From Cylindrobasidium torrendii FP15055 ss-10 (lineage: Eukaryota > Basidiomycota > Agaricomycetes > Agaricales > Physalacriaceae): a DNA stretch of 64,000 bases. The stretch spans positions 19,029 to 83,028 of the forward strand of contig KN880533.1 of assembly GCA_000934385.1 (NCBI GenBank), in the 5' to 3' direction. The translations under genes and the position numbers were made by a program. This document shows, piece after piece, positions 45,653-56,990 of the stretch (position 1 is the stretch's first letter; each line of letters opens with the position of its first letter). Below the pieces are notes generated by a model. That model was not told the origin of the DNA. It did not search any database and saw only the letters and a list, made by a program, of their open reading frames with translations.

Positions 45653-46532
45653 ATGGACGCCAGGGTGTCGAGCATCGCCGCCGTGTCCGCCATCGTCATT
45701 TTTGGCACGCTGTATTCCGTCGCGTACGACACATACATGGATACATCAAATCCCTTCATCTCGCACCTCCCACACCACCTTGCATCTACAACATACTTCG
45801 CAAGTAAATCCAATTGGCTCAACGTGTACTTCATCAAGTATTCCTGGGGATGGACAACTGCTGCGTTCTTCCTCTTGTGGTCCACTAGCCCACCATCTGC
45901 GCGAACCACATCAAGGCTAGCGAAATGGGCTGTGGAGACTGCGATTTGGGTCGCATTCACCAGCTGGTTTTTCGGCCCAGCACTCGTCGAACGTTTCGTA
46001 GTTGCATCCGGCGCAGACTGTTACTTGAACCTTCCTTCTGGGGAACTTCTCACCGTCCCCCACGAGTTTTGCTTCAACAAGGCCGCGATCCGTCCCGCTG
46101 AACATCCCGAACTCTTCGAAGCCGCGTCTCTAACTACCTCATTTCCGGACATGTGGCGCGCCCGACCGAGATTTAGAAAAGGACATGACATTTCTGGGCA
46201 CATCTTTCTTTTGACGATGTCTACGCTGTTTTTGGTAGACCAATTGCGCGCGACGCTCAACCGTCGTGGAGGCACGGTGTCCGCACGGCACACCTACGCT
46301 ATTTGGGCCAACGTGGGTTTGGTGTTGTTGTGGATGTTTGCGATATGTACGACTAGTTTGTACTTCCACACAGCGTTTGAGAAGTTCTCTGGATTACGTG
46401 CGTGTTCACCTTCGGTCTTGTCTGCTTGTGCTGACATTGAATACAGTGGTTGGCTTAGCAGCATTCGGCGTTTCTCAGATTCCATCCCTTCTTTCCACAC
46501 CCACCCCTACAAGGGTAGCGCGGACGCAATGA
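45653..46532 (+). CDS. FIT2/Scs3-family ER membrane protein (2 exons, 276 aa)
   Basis: Exons 45653-46397 and 46447-46532. It has about six hydrophobic segments (for example VSAIVIFGTLYSVAYDT, WTTAAFFLLWST, AIWANVGLVLLWMFAIC). Two family signatures are present: HDISGHIFLLTMSTLFLVDQ and TTSLYFHTAFEKFSGLVVG. Their histidines (SGH and FHT) match the catalytic pair of FIT proteins, which cleave acyl-CoA in the ER lumen and control lipid-droplet emergence and phospholipid balance (family knowledge). The length is typical of fungal Scs3-like proteins. The ATG at 45653 was chosen over the upstream open frame because nothing before it is an ATG. Confidence 0.88.
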
Positions 46533-46932
46533 TAAATTGTACGACTCTTAATGTAATACTCACGTTGGGACACTACCGTGCACTGTAATTGTCTGTCCAT
46601 CATCCGATTCCAATTCGTACGCTTATGTTGGGGCCAGTCTTCTTCGTATGTGTATAAAGCATTCTATGCAGCTCTAGCGTAAGCGCAAGTACTAAGTAGT
46701 GCGAAATGGGCATGCAAATTATAAGTACTTTTGAATCCAATTGCGGCCTTTCGCATTTAGATAAGATAAGACCTGTGTACTAGCAGTGCCTGCCGGAACG
46801 AACGCGTCCGATAAGGATATCCTCAGTCAGCGAGCATGTCGCCATCCTGGCTTCGTCTCTCACCACCAGAGCCGTTCTCTTTAGGGTCCTCATCCCTTTC
46901 CTCACTGATCTGCCGACCCTGGTGCTGCCCAG
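46533..46932. other. Intergenic
   Basis: FIT2 3' flank and carrier-gene promoter. No further features. Confidence 0.5.
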
Positions 46933-48402
46933 ATGTCAGAAGAAAGACAGCCCCTGCTGTCTGGCGCGCCTACGCCAACCTACAATGGCTCCGACCCACA
47001 GCCTGCAGACGCACCTTCCCGGTCAGCAGACGTAGAAGCGCAGCCTTCAGTGCCAGCGAAGGCGGCTCCGCCTCAGGATTCGATAGACGGCGCAATCGAA
47101 GAGCTGGAACAGCCGAAACCCCCGCTTACGAGGAAGGATTGGGCATGGCGCGGCTTTTGGACGTTGTTAGCCGCTTTCGTTGGATTCGTTTTCATCAAGG
47201 GTTTCGTGGATGCGAAGGATGTCGACGTACGTCCAATTCTCGTCTCTGAATCAACATTGAGCGACACTACGCTATAAACCATCATTGCTTGATTTGCTTC
47301 CGGATTCCATCTCTCTGAGCATGTCTAATATTTCAATTTTTTACAGTTTGACCTTGGAAAGACGCTGAAGCGCGCTCTGGGCGGTGGACTGAGCGGCGCT
47401 GCCGCAATGGTGCTTCAAGTCCTCTCACTCATGCCCATCCGCACCATCATGAACTATCAATACCGGTATTCCTCTTCGCTCACTGAGGCAACGAAGACGT
47501 TGTATGCGCAGGGTATAGAGAGGAGTGTGACCTCAAGCAGGTGAGTATCTCATTATCTGTCGTTCTTTGTTATATTGACTGACGCTTTCTGGCAGCGCAT
47601 CCACCCTTTCGCGTGTTTCCTCAGGACTTGGACGCTACTACGATGGCCTGCTTGCTGCACTCCTTCAGGGCCCAATCTCCAGATTCGGTGACACTGCAGC
47701 AAACGTCGGCATACTGGCGCTCCTGGAGGGCAACATCTACTTGCGCAAGCTACCAGCGCTTGGAAAGACTATCTTTGCCAGTGTTGCTGCTGCACTCTGG
47801 AGGATGGTCTTGACACCTATTGATACGGTCAAGACAACCATGCAGACGGACGGTCAGAAGGGATGGAAGATGCTTCGCCTCAGGGTGAAGCGCTATGGTG
47901 TCGGTACGCTGTGGTATGGTGCTTGGGCCACAGCTGCTGCGACATTTGTCGGCCACTATCCGGTAAGCCTCTTTGTCTACCTTTCCTCAAAACATTTTCT
48001 CAATGCTTCAACAGTGGTTCGCGACATACAACTATCTCAGTGTCGCCCTGCCGCACGGCGATACCCTCTTCCTCAAGCTTCTGCGACAAGCTGTTATTGG
48101 GTTCGTTGCATCGGTCGTTTCGGATACCATCTCGAATTCGCTACGTGTGGTCAAGACCTACCGCCAGACGTATCCAAGACCCATCGGATATCTGGCTAGC
48201 GCTCAAGAGATTGTGCGCCAAGATGGTTTGAAGGGCCTCTTTGGAAGAGGGTTGAAGACAAGAATTCTGGCGAATGGTCTACAAGGACTGTTGTTTAGTA
48301 TTCTGTGGAAGGTGTTCATGGATCTGTACGTTTCTTGGCTCTTAGCTGACGACTTTGAACTGACATGATCAATGTAGGTGGGATGCACACACAAGTCACT
48401 GA
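46933..48402 (+). CDS. Mitochondrial carrier family protein (5 exons, 396 aa)
   Basis: Exons 46933-47226, 47347-47540, 47596-47962, 48015-48325 and 48378-48402. About 75 disordered residues with a dileucine-like start (SEERQPLLS) precede a first hydrophobic segment (GFWTLLAAFVGFVFIKGF). The carrier core follows: LSGAAAMVLQVLSLMPIRTI, FASVAAALWRMVLTPIDTVK, VGHYPWFATYNYLS, FVASVVSDTISNSLRVVKTY and GLFGRGLKTRILANGLQGLL. The PIDTVK and DTISNSLRVVKT segments are degenerate PxD/SxxxxR carrier signatures and the repeats are divergent. The layout matches a fungal subgroup with long N-termini, sometimes found in the outer membrane or at ER contacts. The substrate cannot be read from the sequence. The final exon is only 25 nt. 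Confidence 0.82.
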
Positions 48403-48823
48403 AGGAACGCAAGAAAGTTATTAGACAGATTACGGGTATGCTTATCTAGCTGCTGCACAATGATCAATCCATCAAGAAAGTTGCGTCTTCGTCGATGCTA
48501 TGCGTGCTGGTTCTGGGTGGTTGTCCGTTCCTTTGCTTACATATTTGCCGTGGGAATCATGGCCTCCCACGGTGACTTCTCGATCGCCATACATGATGGA
48601 TAAGGCAACTAAGGCAAGTCTTATTCATCCATTATATGTTACTCACGCATAAACAAGATACTTATCATTCGTAAACCAAGCGTAAGAATCTTTAGCATTA
48701 GTAAGTTGGTATGAATTGCCGATCCTCACGGTACTGTATCTGGTATCAGGTTAGTTGGTTTGTATATTAGTCCTGCCTATTTTGATAAAGGTAAGTATTT
48801 TTGACCACTCACTCGAACCAACA
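48403..48823. other. Intergenic
   Basis: AT-rich spacer between two plus-strand genes; no features recognised. Confidence 0.5.
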
Positions 48824-49908
48824 ATGTCTGGAAAGCTTACCGTCTTCATCGCCGGCGCAACAGGTTACACAGGCTCTGTCATTGCCAAACATCTTCTGTC
48901 CACTGGGAATTTTGTAAGTTCCAACTTGAAAGCAATCTGCTGACCGTGTCTAATATTCCATCCAGTCCGTCATTGCCCTCATTCGCGCCTCCTCTGCCTC
49001 GAAACCAATCGTGAATGAGCTTGAAAGCGCGGGCGCAGAAATTCGCTTGGGTGACCTTTCTGACCCTGTGGAAAAGCTTGAGAAGGCACTGACGGGTGTC
49101 GATGTCGTGATCTCTACCGTTCTTGCCATGGTCGACCAGAGACCGCTCTTGCTAGCGGCGAGTAAGGTCGGCGTCAAGCGCGTCGTTCCGTCTGACTTTG
49201 GACCGCATGCACCGCGCGGCGCGATGTATATGAATGATATTGTACGTTGAGATCCTGCTTCGAGCGATTTCTTTGTTGCTAACTTACCATTGATAGAAAT
49301 TGGACGTTCGTGATTATGTCAAGTCCCTCTCTCTCCCGTACACCTTCATTGAGGTCGGCTGGTGGACGAGGGAAGCTTTCCCTTTCCCCCATGCTAGCAA
49401 GGAGGCATGGAATACCCCAAAACATTTTACGGGCACAGGAGACGTACCGGTCTTGCTTACCTCAATGGAGAGCATCGCGACATTCGTGGGCCTTATCATC
49501 GTGGACGAGCGCACACTCAACCAAACTGTCATCATTCATGATGTAGAGTATACCATGAATGAGGTGCGCAAGCTAGCAGAGAAGATTACCGGAGAGGACT
49601 TCTCAGACTACCCTACTGTGCGTTTCCCCTTGCCAGTGACTGTCTACCGGACAAGTATTCATCGAATCGTGTAGCTTTCGAACGAGACACTGCAGGAGAA
49701 GATGCAGAGCGATGAACCATTCACCAAGATCATAGCGGAGTACCAGAACTCGCTGTACGTTCGTGGAGACAACACACTGGCAAAGTCGAAGGCAGACGGT
49801 CTTTTGGTTGCCCGCGAGCTTTATCAAGGGGTGCCAGTACCGAGCTTCGAGGAGGAAGGACGCACCTTCTATGCGAAGCCTTTTGTTTGGGGTGAGAGCG
49901 AGCTGTAG
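48824..49908 (+). CDS. NmrA / isoflavone-reductase-like NAD(P)-binding protein (4 exons, 306 aa)
   Basis: Exons 48824-48913, 48966-49241, 49297-49617 and 49675-49908, all phase 0. The Rossmann nucleotide loop is at the N-terminus (VFIAGATGYTGSVIAKHLL). Next come SVIALIRASSAS, DLSDPVEKLEKALTGVDVVI, and the family motif VKRVVPSDFGPHAPRG. Further on, VRDYVKSLSLPYTFIEVGWW and ESIATFVGLIIVDERTLNQT fit the PCBER/isoflavone-reductase and NmrA clade. Such fungal enzymes reduce aromatic substrates or act as redox sensors. No active-site Lys is clear at the usual KxxxD position (KLDVRDYVKS is the nearest candidate), so catalysis is uncertain. Confidence 0.87.
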
Positions 49909-50330
49909 GCTACTGTATCAGGATGTACGGATAATATGCAAGCAAATGATGGCATTTACTGCAGGAGGCTAGCAATGCAGATTTGACGGTTATACCACTC
50001 TTTCCCAATCCACGTCAGCCTACTGTGGGTATAGTTTTACAATCGTACCTCCCGCATCCAATCCGCGCAATTTGGATTAGACCACCGTACCGCTACTAAA
50101 ATATGCTCAAAAACAAGAGGCGCCGACTGGTCAAGTTAAGTACTCACTCATTTTGGATCTCGTTGGCTGGCCCATTGTGCATCGCCCAACGCCTAGGTTC
50201 GAGTTTGTGTGATACGATTAACGGCCCCGGGGGTTTGATGCCTGAGTCACGAAGTACAGTGCACATATGGCACCATTTTTTTGCTCACGCTCATACTGAA
50301 ACCACTATCATCGCATCGCATCGCAGAGAC
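49909..50330. other. Intergenic
   Basis: An open frame continues upstream of the GNAT ATG to 50103 but has no family match; it is treated as leader. Nothing else seen. Confidence 0.5.
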
Positions 50331-50927
50331 ATGGCATCCAGGTTTCCGAAAACCTTGACCTCTCCAACGGGACGATGCACCTTCACATTACCTGAAGACG
50401 ACTCCTCGGATGACCACCATGTCGCAAGACTACGCACGCATCCGGCCGTACGCCAGCATCTCCCTCAGCTTGTTGCATCAATGGACGTCGAAGACGCTGC
50501 GAGGTTGCGCGAGGCGCGCCATGCAGACCCGGCCTATGCGGACTATCATATTCATGTGGGAGGAAATTTTGCAGGAAACGCAGGAATAAAGAAAGTCGAT
50601 TGGCTGCACAAGTCTGCAGAAGGTGGCATCCTCATCCTACCTGAATTTCAAGGCAAAGGGTTGGCAACTGAGGCGTTCTATGCGGTCTTGACGTTTGGAT
50701 TCGAAGAACTCAAACTGAATCGCATATGCTTCGAGACCGCCTCGGAGAATGCGCAGATGCGGGGCTGGTTTGACAAAGTGGCTGGGGCAACGTTGGAAGG
50801 TATACTGCGGGGGTGTTGGGGAGATGTGTTGGACTCTGATCGCTTTGTGGACGTGGCGACCTATAGCATTCTCAAGAAGGAGTGGCCGGATGTGAAGAAA
50901 CGGTTGCAAGTGAAGATGAAGTTGTAA
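50331..50927 (+). CDS. GNAT-family acetyltransferase (single exon, 198 aa)
   Basis: The ATG at 50331 opens MASRFPKTLTSPTGRCTFTL, a typical start of RimJ/RimL-like GNAT proteins. Beta strands 2-4 include ADYHIHVGGNFAGNAG. Motif A, the acetyl-CoA pyrophosphate loop, is GILILPEFQGKGLATEAFYA with Q-G-K-G-x-A intact. The following LNRICFETASENAQMRGWFD is the conserved N-terminal-acetyltransferase-type motif B. This branch usually acetylates N-termini, polyamines or antibiotics-like amines; the substrate is not readable. It has no introns, unusual for this window, and could have been gained by transfer, though composition does not stand out. Confidence 0.82.
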   Translation: MASRFPKTLTSPTGRCTFTLPEDDSSDDHHVARLRTHPAVRQHLPQLVASMDVEDAARLREARHADPAYADYHIHVGGNFAGNAGIKKVDWLHKSAEGGILILPEFQGKGLATEAFYAVLTFGFEELKLNRICFETASENAQMRGWFDKVAGATLEGILRGCWGDVLDSDRFVDVATYSILKKEWPDVKKRLQVKMKL

Positions 50928-51007
50928 AATCCACGTAGTGATACAATTGGTCCGGTTTACAATCATGTAGCGATCTACGACGCGGTTAGGCTCAGTCGAC
51001 AAGAAAT

Positions 51008-51715
51008 TCAATCACGCACGGCAGTAAGATACGACTCCGCTACAACACGCGCACGAGCATTCAGGCTGAGCTTCATCTCGCTGATTTCCCTATCCACCTC
51101 CTTCATGAATCTAATGCAAGATGAGGGGACAGTGTTGCGGGGAACCAGACCACGCACTCTATAATGAAATCGACGACCTTGTGCTTGAGCATGGTTTCTG
51201 TGTGGGTATTGGTGATTAAGAACGAGATGTCATAGCCTGCGACCGGCTTGCGGCGTAGGACGACGAAGCTCTCGGCGCGTTGCATCATGAAGCGCGTGAA
51301 TTTGTGGCAGAGGATACGTTCGATTTCATCAGCTTGCTTGATCTTGATGCTCAGCCGCACGGAGTTGACGGAGGACTCGATAAGGACGCGCTCATTCTCA
51401 TTGCGAGAGATCACTAGTGGGTTGAGGAGGACTTCGAGAGATTTCCTGGATGATGGTGAGTTGGATGGAAGGCCTGACATTAGCATACCACTGACGCTGC
51501 CTCGACTTCGGGTTTGTTGTGTCGCTCAACGACCTGAACAGGCGGTCAGCATCGCAGCAGCAGTGCGTGACGCCATCCTTACCTGTGAGGAGAAGTTCTC
51601 GAGGGTGAGAGCGGCGGTGAGAGTAGCGCGAACAGTAGCGAGGTATGGTCTGAGGGCGTTCGACTGACGGCGCAGTGAGCATGAGATCCAAAACACCTTT
51701 GTGGCGCCGTACCAT
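51008..51715 (-). CDS. ARPC4: Arp2/3 complex subunit 4 (p20); one-base frame problem at one exon junction
   Basis: Exons: 51715-51713 (only the ATG), 51663-51583, 51533-51489, about 51445-51158 and 51110-51008. ARPC4 is the core subunit bridging the Arp2/3 complex that nucleates branched actin at endocytic sites and tips. Identity is certain: [112 protein letters not shown]. With canonical GT-AG sites the third intron (51488-51446) leaves the reading frame one base out; starting exon 4 at 51444 would fix it. Either a non-canonical splice site or a one-base sequence error lies here. The gene is head-to-head with the FKBP gene (99 bp). Confidence 0.9.
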
Positions 51716-51814
51716 GCTGGCGGGAGTAAGGGCAATGCCGCGGTCACGCTTTGCTCGGATCTGGAGGATGGCATTTGATGCGATCAGTTTTTTTTCGAAC
51801 ACACTCTCACCACC
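51716..51814. promoter_or_regulatory. 99-bp divergent promoter, ARPC4 / FKBP
   Basis: The two start codons face away from each other across 99 bp. A pyrimidine/poly-T tract is at about 51788-51795. Confidence 0.5.
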
Positions 51815-53148
51815 ATGTCCACTTCAGTCGGTATTTGGTGCGTATTTATTCTCCGGATTCTTTCCCATCCACCTCTCATGGTTGCTACAGGAGCTTAAAA
51901 GTTGAGCCCTCGAAGGAGGGCGTCGAGTTGATGCTCGACACCGACCTGAGAATCACGAACGTTGCTCTCGGTGACGACGATGAGACCCCCAACAAGACCG
52001 GGCGCACCACTGTCAAGCTTATTTACCAAACCCTTACCTACGATATCGACAGCGATGAGGAGGAGCAGGAAGATGAGGATAGCGAAGATGGTGGCGAGCC
52101 ACGCCTGACTGAGCCCAAGACTACTTTCCTCGGTTCCCTGACCTGTGGCAAGGTATGACGCGTCTGAGAGTTTTCAACAGGGCCTATTTGAACCTTTTGC
52201 TTAGGTTGAGAACTCCACCGTTGATATCTTCCTGCCCGAAGAGGGCCTCTACACGATCATCGTTTCCGGAGAGAAGTGCGTGTTCTTGCTCTAATAGGCA
52301 CTTTGACATTGACCATTCCCGCTAGCCCTGTCTACCTCACCGGCACTATGATTCAACAGCGCCCTCCTCCGGGCTATGACGACTCTGACTCTGAGTCCGA
52401 GGACGAGTTTGACCTTGGAGATATCCCTTCCGACGCTGAGGTCGATACCATGGAGGATGATTCCCAGTACGCCGTTGTTCCTTGCCATGCGCAACGCTCT
52501 AATATTCTCATAGCCGGTTCGAGGAAATTGAGGATGGCAAGCCTGTTAACGGGAAGCGTGCTCGCGAGGAAGTAGAAGTTGATGAGACCAAACTCTCCAA
52601 GGCTGAGAAGAAGAAGGCGAAGAAGCGCAAGGGTGAGGATGGTCAGGCTGTTGCCGCTGAGCCAGCCGCCGAGAAGAAGAAGGAGAAGGCTGAGGAAAAA
52701 CCCAAGAAGGAGGCCCCAGAAACCAAGGAGCTTGCTATGGGCGTGAAGGCCAAGGATACTACCGTCGGCAAGGGCCCCACCGCGAAGAAGGGCAAGCGCG
52801 TTGAGATGCGTTACATTGGAAAACTTACAAATGGCAAGGTGTTTGACTCTAACACCAAGGGCAAGCCAGTGAGTTTGTCGTGTTATGCTTGTATTGATAC
52901 TGACAGACATACTAGTTTGTGTTCCAACTTGGTGCCGGTGAGGTGATCAAGGGCTGGGATATCGGTGTTGCTGGTATGGCAGTCGGCGGTGAACGTATCC
53001 TGACCATCCCTCCTGCTGCTGGGTACGGAAAGAAGGGCTCCGGCCCCATCCCTGCCAACTCTACTCTCATTTTCGGTGCGTCTTCTTTTTGCACGGGCGC
53101 GACAACTACTCATACACTTTAGAGGTCAAGCTGTTGGGTGTCAAGTAA
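51815..53148 (+). CDS. Nucleolar FKBP-type peptidyl-prolyl isomerase, Fpr3/Fpr4-like (7 exons, 345 aa)
   Basis: Exons 51815-51837, 51891-52152, 52205-52275, 52326-52466, 52514-52868, 52916-53075 and 53123-53148. The N-terminal nucleoplasmin-like fold ([40 protein letters not shown]) is followed by acidic tracts ([28 protein letters not shown]) and a Lys-rich linker ([13 protein letters not shown]). The FKBP domain occupies the last ~110 residues: [73 protein letters not shown]. The active-site aromatics (Tyr, Phe, Trp, Tyr) are intact, so isomerase activity is expected. Fpr3/Fpr4 act as histone chaperones and proline isomerases on H3 tails and in rDNA silencing (family knowledge). Confidence 0.94.
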
Positions 53149-54197
53149 ACTTGACATGTGCATACCCAAAAGTATCTACGCGGTTCTTGTTTCTCTATGC
53201 TCAACACGGCCGCATCTGTAATGTGCATACGTCTATATGTATTGCCCACTTTGTTTGTTCAAAGACTTTTTGTATATCCTATGTAGCCCTCGGGATATTG
53301 AACAGCAGATTTCATTGACTCTATCGCGCGTTACCCTGTTTTCTGCACAAAGACGCGTGACGACCGGGCCGTCGACATACGCAGTAGATTGTGCGAATGG
53401 ACTGAGGCCTGCAACGTCCGCAGCGCTGACACGGTTCAAAACGTCGAACCGCGCCTGTTGAATGTTCAATGCATAATCATAGCTAAAACTAACGTACACC
53501 TAACGTCTAGTTGGACCAAGGCTAGAAGGAGGAGTTTAACGCGCAGGGAATGATGGTTTTTTGCACGATGTTCCGAACTAATGCAAAACATGGGATTGAG
53601 CAGAGCACTTATCATCATGTTGGGCGTATGCATTTGTACATACGTTGTTCCAAAGGCTGCATTCGTCTCTTCTACGTGGCAGTCTTGTTGGAACAGGCTT
53701 CAATCTTCAGCGGATTTAGGTGTTTAGATAGACTAAGATGGAGGTTGCCACCTTGAAGTTGACTTGAAGTTGTTGGGACCCACATAAAAGGTCCGAACTT
53801 CAGATCGATCGCGGCAAAAACATATGTGTCCGTCACGGGATCTTGCACGCACTTTCCTTCCGAGAATCCGAATCTCTGAATATGCAACGAGGCTTGCGCA
53901 GTGCAACGCCGAGCGAAACAACGCATCATTGCACTTATGCAAGAAATACCGACCGCAGTGAATCTGGGCACTTCCAATGAGATTGCTCTACTTGGGCCTC
54001 TTCGCCAAGCAGCGACACTGCCCTCCGGCAACACGTGTGGACAGCATGTAACTTACATACGTCTTGCAAGCAACTCACGCTCCTCAAAAGGCTGCACCAA
54101 ACTTGGAGCGGTGGAGTATGTAATTTCCTGAACGGCTTTCTCTTCCCTCTGTCTCTGCCTTCCGTGAATTCACAACCGCTTCACAAACGTCCTCGAA
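53149..54197. other. Intergenic, about 1 kb
   Basis: Contains only short frames on both strands. No RNA gene, repeat or coding signal I can support. Confidence 0.5.
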
Positions 54198-55411
54198 ATG
54201 TCTATGGATTCCCGAGACCCACGCTCGTATTACAATGCATATCTATCGCCGCCCAAGCCTCACTCCGTAGAGTGCGTATGCGCAATCCACAACATTTTGG
54301 ACGACCACTAACACCAAAACCACAGGCCCATGTCTGAGGATATTTTCGAGCAGCTTCGTGATGCAACCATATCACCGACAGTCGCTGCTTGCAATAACGA
54401 ACCCTCACTCCTCCTGAGGCCAGCGACTCCCCCACTGGCAGTACCTTCCCCGACTACAATACCCAAATCACCGTCTGGTCGGCCTCGATCCCCATTGCCT
54501 CCGTCGGGCTCTCGGTCACCGTCACATACCCTGAGCCCTCCGTCTGGTACAACACACCGCCGGCCAAGCACGAGCAGGCAGCGCTCTTCGTCTCGGTTAG
54601 ATTTGATTGACAATGAACGCATCAAGACGTCTCTGCAGGAGGCGACGGACCGTGTCCAATACGAGGTCCGGCGCGCCGAGGAAGCTGTGAATCGTGCTGA
54701 GTACAGTGAGCATCAAGCGTCCCAGGTATGATTTTTGCTGCAGGGCACTACACCATCTTATACAGCTTGTTGTATAGAATTACAACAAGTATGTGGCGAC
54801 GAAGCAAGCCTTGAACGAAACGGAGTCCAGGCTACGAGGACAAGAACTCGAGGCGTCGTCGGCGAGGCGGCAACTCGACATTTTGCAGGAGCGCTTGAAC
54901 CAGATGCAAGAGCGTTGCGGGGAGATGGAGAGGGAACGGGAAGAACTCTTGGACCGCGCATCGAGAACGAAACGGGAGCTACGGGATGCACAACTGGCGG
55001 TGCGCAGCCATGAGGCGCGCGAACAAGGCTGGGAGGAAGGGGTCAAGCTTGGCATGATGAAGCGCCTCAACGAAGAAAGGCAGAAAGTCTGGGACGCTGG
55101 TTTCGCGGAAGGCGCCAAGACGGCAAGAGCGTCAGCATTGAAGGAGGGAATCAAATTGGGACGCAAAGAAGGGCTGGAGGAGGGATTCGAACAAGGGCGT
55201 AACGAGGAGCGCCGGAATGCAGTTGAGGCATTCCAGGTCTTCTTGGCGCAAGAAATGAAGGGTACAGACGAATGGGTGTGTTCTCTTGTGATGATTTACA
55301 AACACGTTCAGAGTCTAATGCTTCCAACAGAAAAGCGAATGGACAAGACGTTGGGCAGAATCCGTTTATCATGCAGATGGGAGCGTGAGTTCTATCTCCG
55401 ATCGGGAATGA
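54198..55411 (+). CDS. Coiled-coil protein, unknown (4 exons, 350 aa)
   Basis: Exons 54198-54271, 54326-54725, 54778-55275 and 55331-55411. The N-terminus begins MSMDSRDPRSYYNAYLSPPK and continues with a Ser/Pro/Arg-rich disordered region (SRSPSHTLSPPSGTTHRRPS). From ~120 to ~310 it is one long coiled coil (QEATDRVQYEVRRAEEAVNR, QLDILQERLNQMQERCGEME). The last part has a repeated Gly pattern (EEGVKLGMMKRL, EGIKLGRKEGLEEGFEQGRN), like the essential FliH-type 'GxxxG' amphipathic repeats seen in many fungal coiled-coil proteins. The end of exon 4 is read through to a TGA at 55411; a further intron at a GTGAGT there is possible. No enzymatic motif. Confidence 0.65.
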
Positions 55412-55885
55412 ATAACGTCCCAGAAGTCACAAACACAAACACTACGCTACATAATGTATGAATTAGCTTGGAAAAGGATGGATCCTTTTTTCTCCAAAGT
55501 AAATTTTGGGCAGTGTGAGGTGTCTAAGGGTGTCTACCGTATGCGTAGCGGCCCCGAGAGGAGGCAAAACGGGCAGGGCTGCGAATCGCGATAATTGACG
55601 GTGTGGTGTCAGCAAAGTGAGGGCGTGAATGATTTCTGATAAGTGTAGTGCATAACTGGTGGAAATTATTAAGAGACTCGACGTTCGACGTTCGACGCAG
55701 GTTCAACGTTCAACGTTCAACGTTCAACAGCCAACCATTGTTACAGTACATTGCGGCGATGACCGCAACAAGGGCATTTTGATCGATCATCAGATGTGTT
55801 TCAGTAACGTGGTTCTGGCCCTGATTCGCGCCGCCATTTCTTTTGGGCAATCTCAATCCCTCTGATCTCTTTCCTTTGGTCTACC
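55412..55885. other. Intergenic, with short tandem repeats
   Basis: See the repeat at 55675-55729. Otherwise leader sequence of the downstream gene. Confidence 0.5.
55675..55729. repeat. 7-bp tandem repeats (CGTTCGA / CGTTCAA)
   Basis: Two short blocks: about three copies of CGTTCGA-type units, a small interruption, then about four copies of CGTTCAA. The units contain AACGTT/TCGAACG-like palindromic steps. It lies about 160 bp before the amidohydrolase-like gene. Confidence 0.75.
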
Positions 55886-56990
55886 ATGGCGAACTCCTCG
55901 AAGAAACCAAAGAACTTGCCCAAGCTCCCACTCTCAATCTTCACCCCTCCAACCACCGGGACGGCAGAGAAGTTCCCCGTACCTCCAAGCCCAAGCAAAT
56001 TACATCCGGAGAATGTCGTCGACGCGTCCATCACTGTCGCCGATGGTGATCTGGCGTTGGCACGGTGGAAACTAGAGGCGGGCAGCGTTCTTGGCGACAG
56101 AATCGCCAGCGTTATCGTGGCGCTGCCAGACGCTGCATCAGTCGACAAGTACGCGGGCCATCACCATTCGTGACCAAAAGCTAATAATTCAAACAGGCTC
56201 GACAAATCGACCACTGTGCTTCGTACCCTCGTTCCCTTCAGTCTGGATACCGAGGATCATGTAGCGATCCCACCATCCAGTGCACTGTACACCTCCTTCA
56301 CCGGCGTTTCTGAGGCTAGCATTCCGTCACTACGATGGGCGCTTCAACAAGGAGTACCGGTCGACATCAGTGTCGAAAAGCAGTTTGATGACGCGCTGTT
56401 CGAGAGTTTCGAGGACCTTATCTTCAAGGCCACTGCTGACTTGGAGAAGCTATCCCCCATCATCCTTTGTTCGTGATTATCTCCCTATTCAAAAGGCGAC
56501 CTAACAAACCCGCAATAGCCAATATCCTCCCTCCCTCTGACGATGTTTCGCTGCCCATTGTGCGCCTTCTGGACCACCCGTCGTACCGTGCCTACCAGTC
56601 AAGAGCGGCGTCCCTTTCGCTCATCCCCCAACTCTACATCAAGTTCCTTCCTCCAGTGTGGGCTACTTTGGAGCCAGAAACACCTGCACCTGACGGAGAT
56701 GCCCAGTCTGATGAGACTAAGGAATGGAAGCGCAGGATAAAGATGTATTGTGAGTGACTTCAGTCCAATATTTGTATGCAACCTCTGATGTCAGGTCAGT
56801 GGGTCCCATCATGGAGGCGTTTGGATTCGAGCGCATCATATTTGGAACGTCGTCGACCGGACCAGGCAAAGCTATTTGCGGTGCCGGAGATTGGTATACA
56901 CTTGCTCGCGAGTCTCTCGCTGAGCTTGCCGTAGACCAGGAGGCCATAGATGCTGTGTTCTCCAACACTGCGAAGACTGTGTATGGCTAG
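55886..56990 (+). CDS. Amidohydrolase-like TIM-barrel protein (4 exons, 318 aa)
   Basis: Exons 55886-56148, 56197-56468, 56519-56749 and 56800-56990. A basic Pro-rich start (SSKKPKNLPKLPLSIFTPPT) leads to a barrel-like sequence with segments SVIVALPDAASVDKLDKSTT, SIPSLRWALQQGVPVDISVE, DVSLPIVRLLDHPSYRAYQS and IMEAFGFERIIFGTSSTGPG. The C-terminal helix ESLAELAVDQEAIDAVFSNT ends AKTVYG, as in amidohydrolase-2/TatD-type proteins, where the last helix reads FxxNTxxxY. The metal-binding HxH near the N-terminus and the terminal Asp (usually FGSDxP) are not evident: the latter position is GTSS. So this may be a non-catalytic relative. Family assignment is tentative. Confidence 0.6.
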
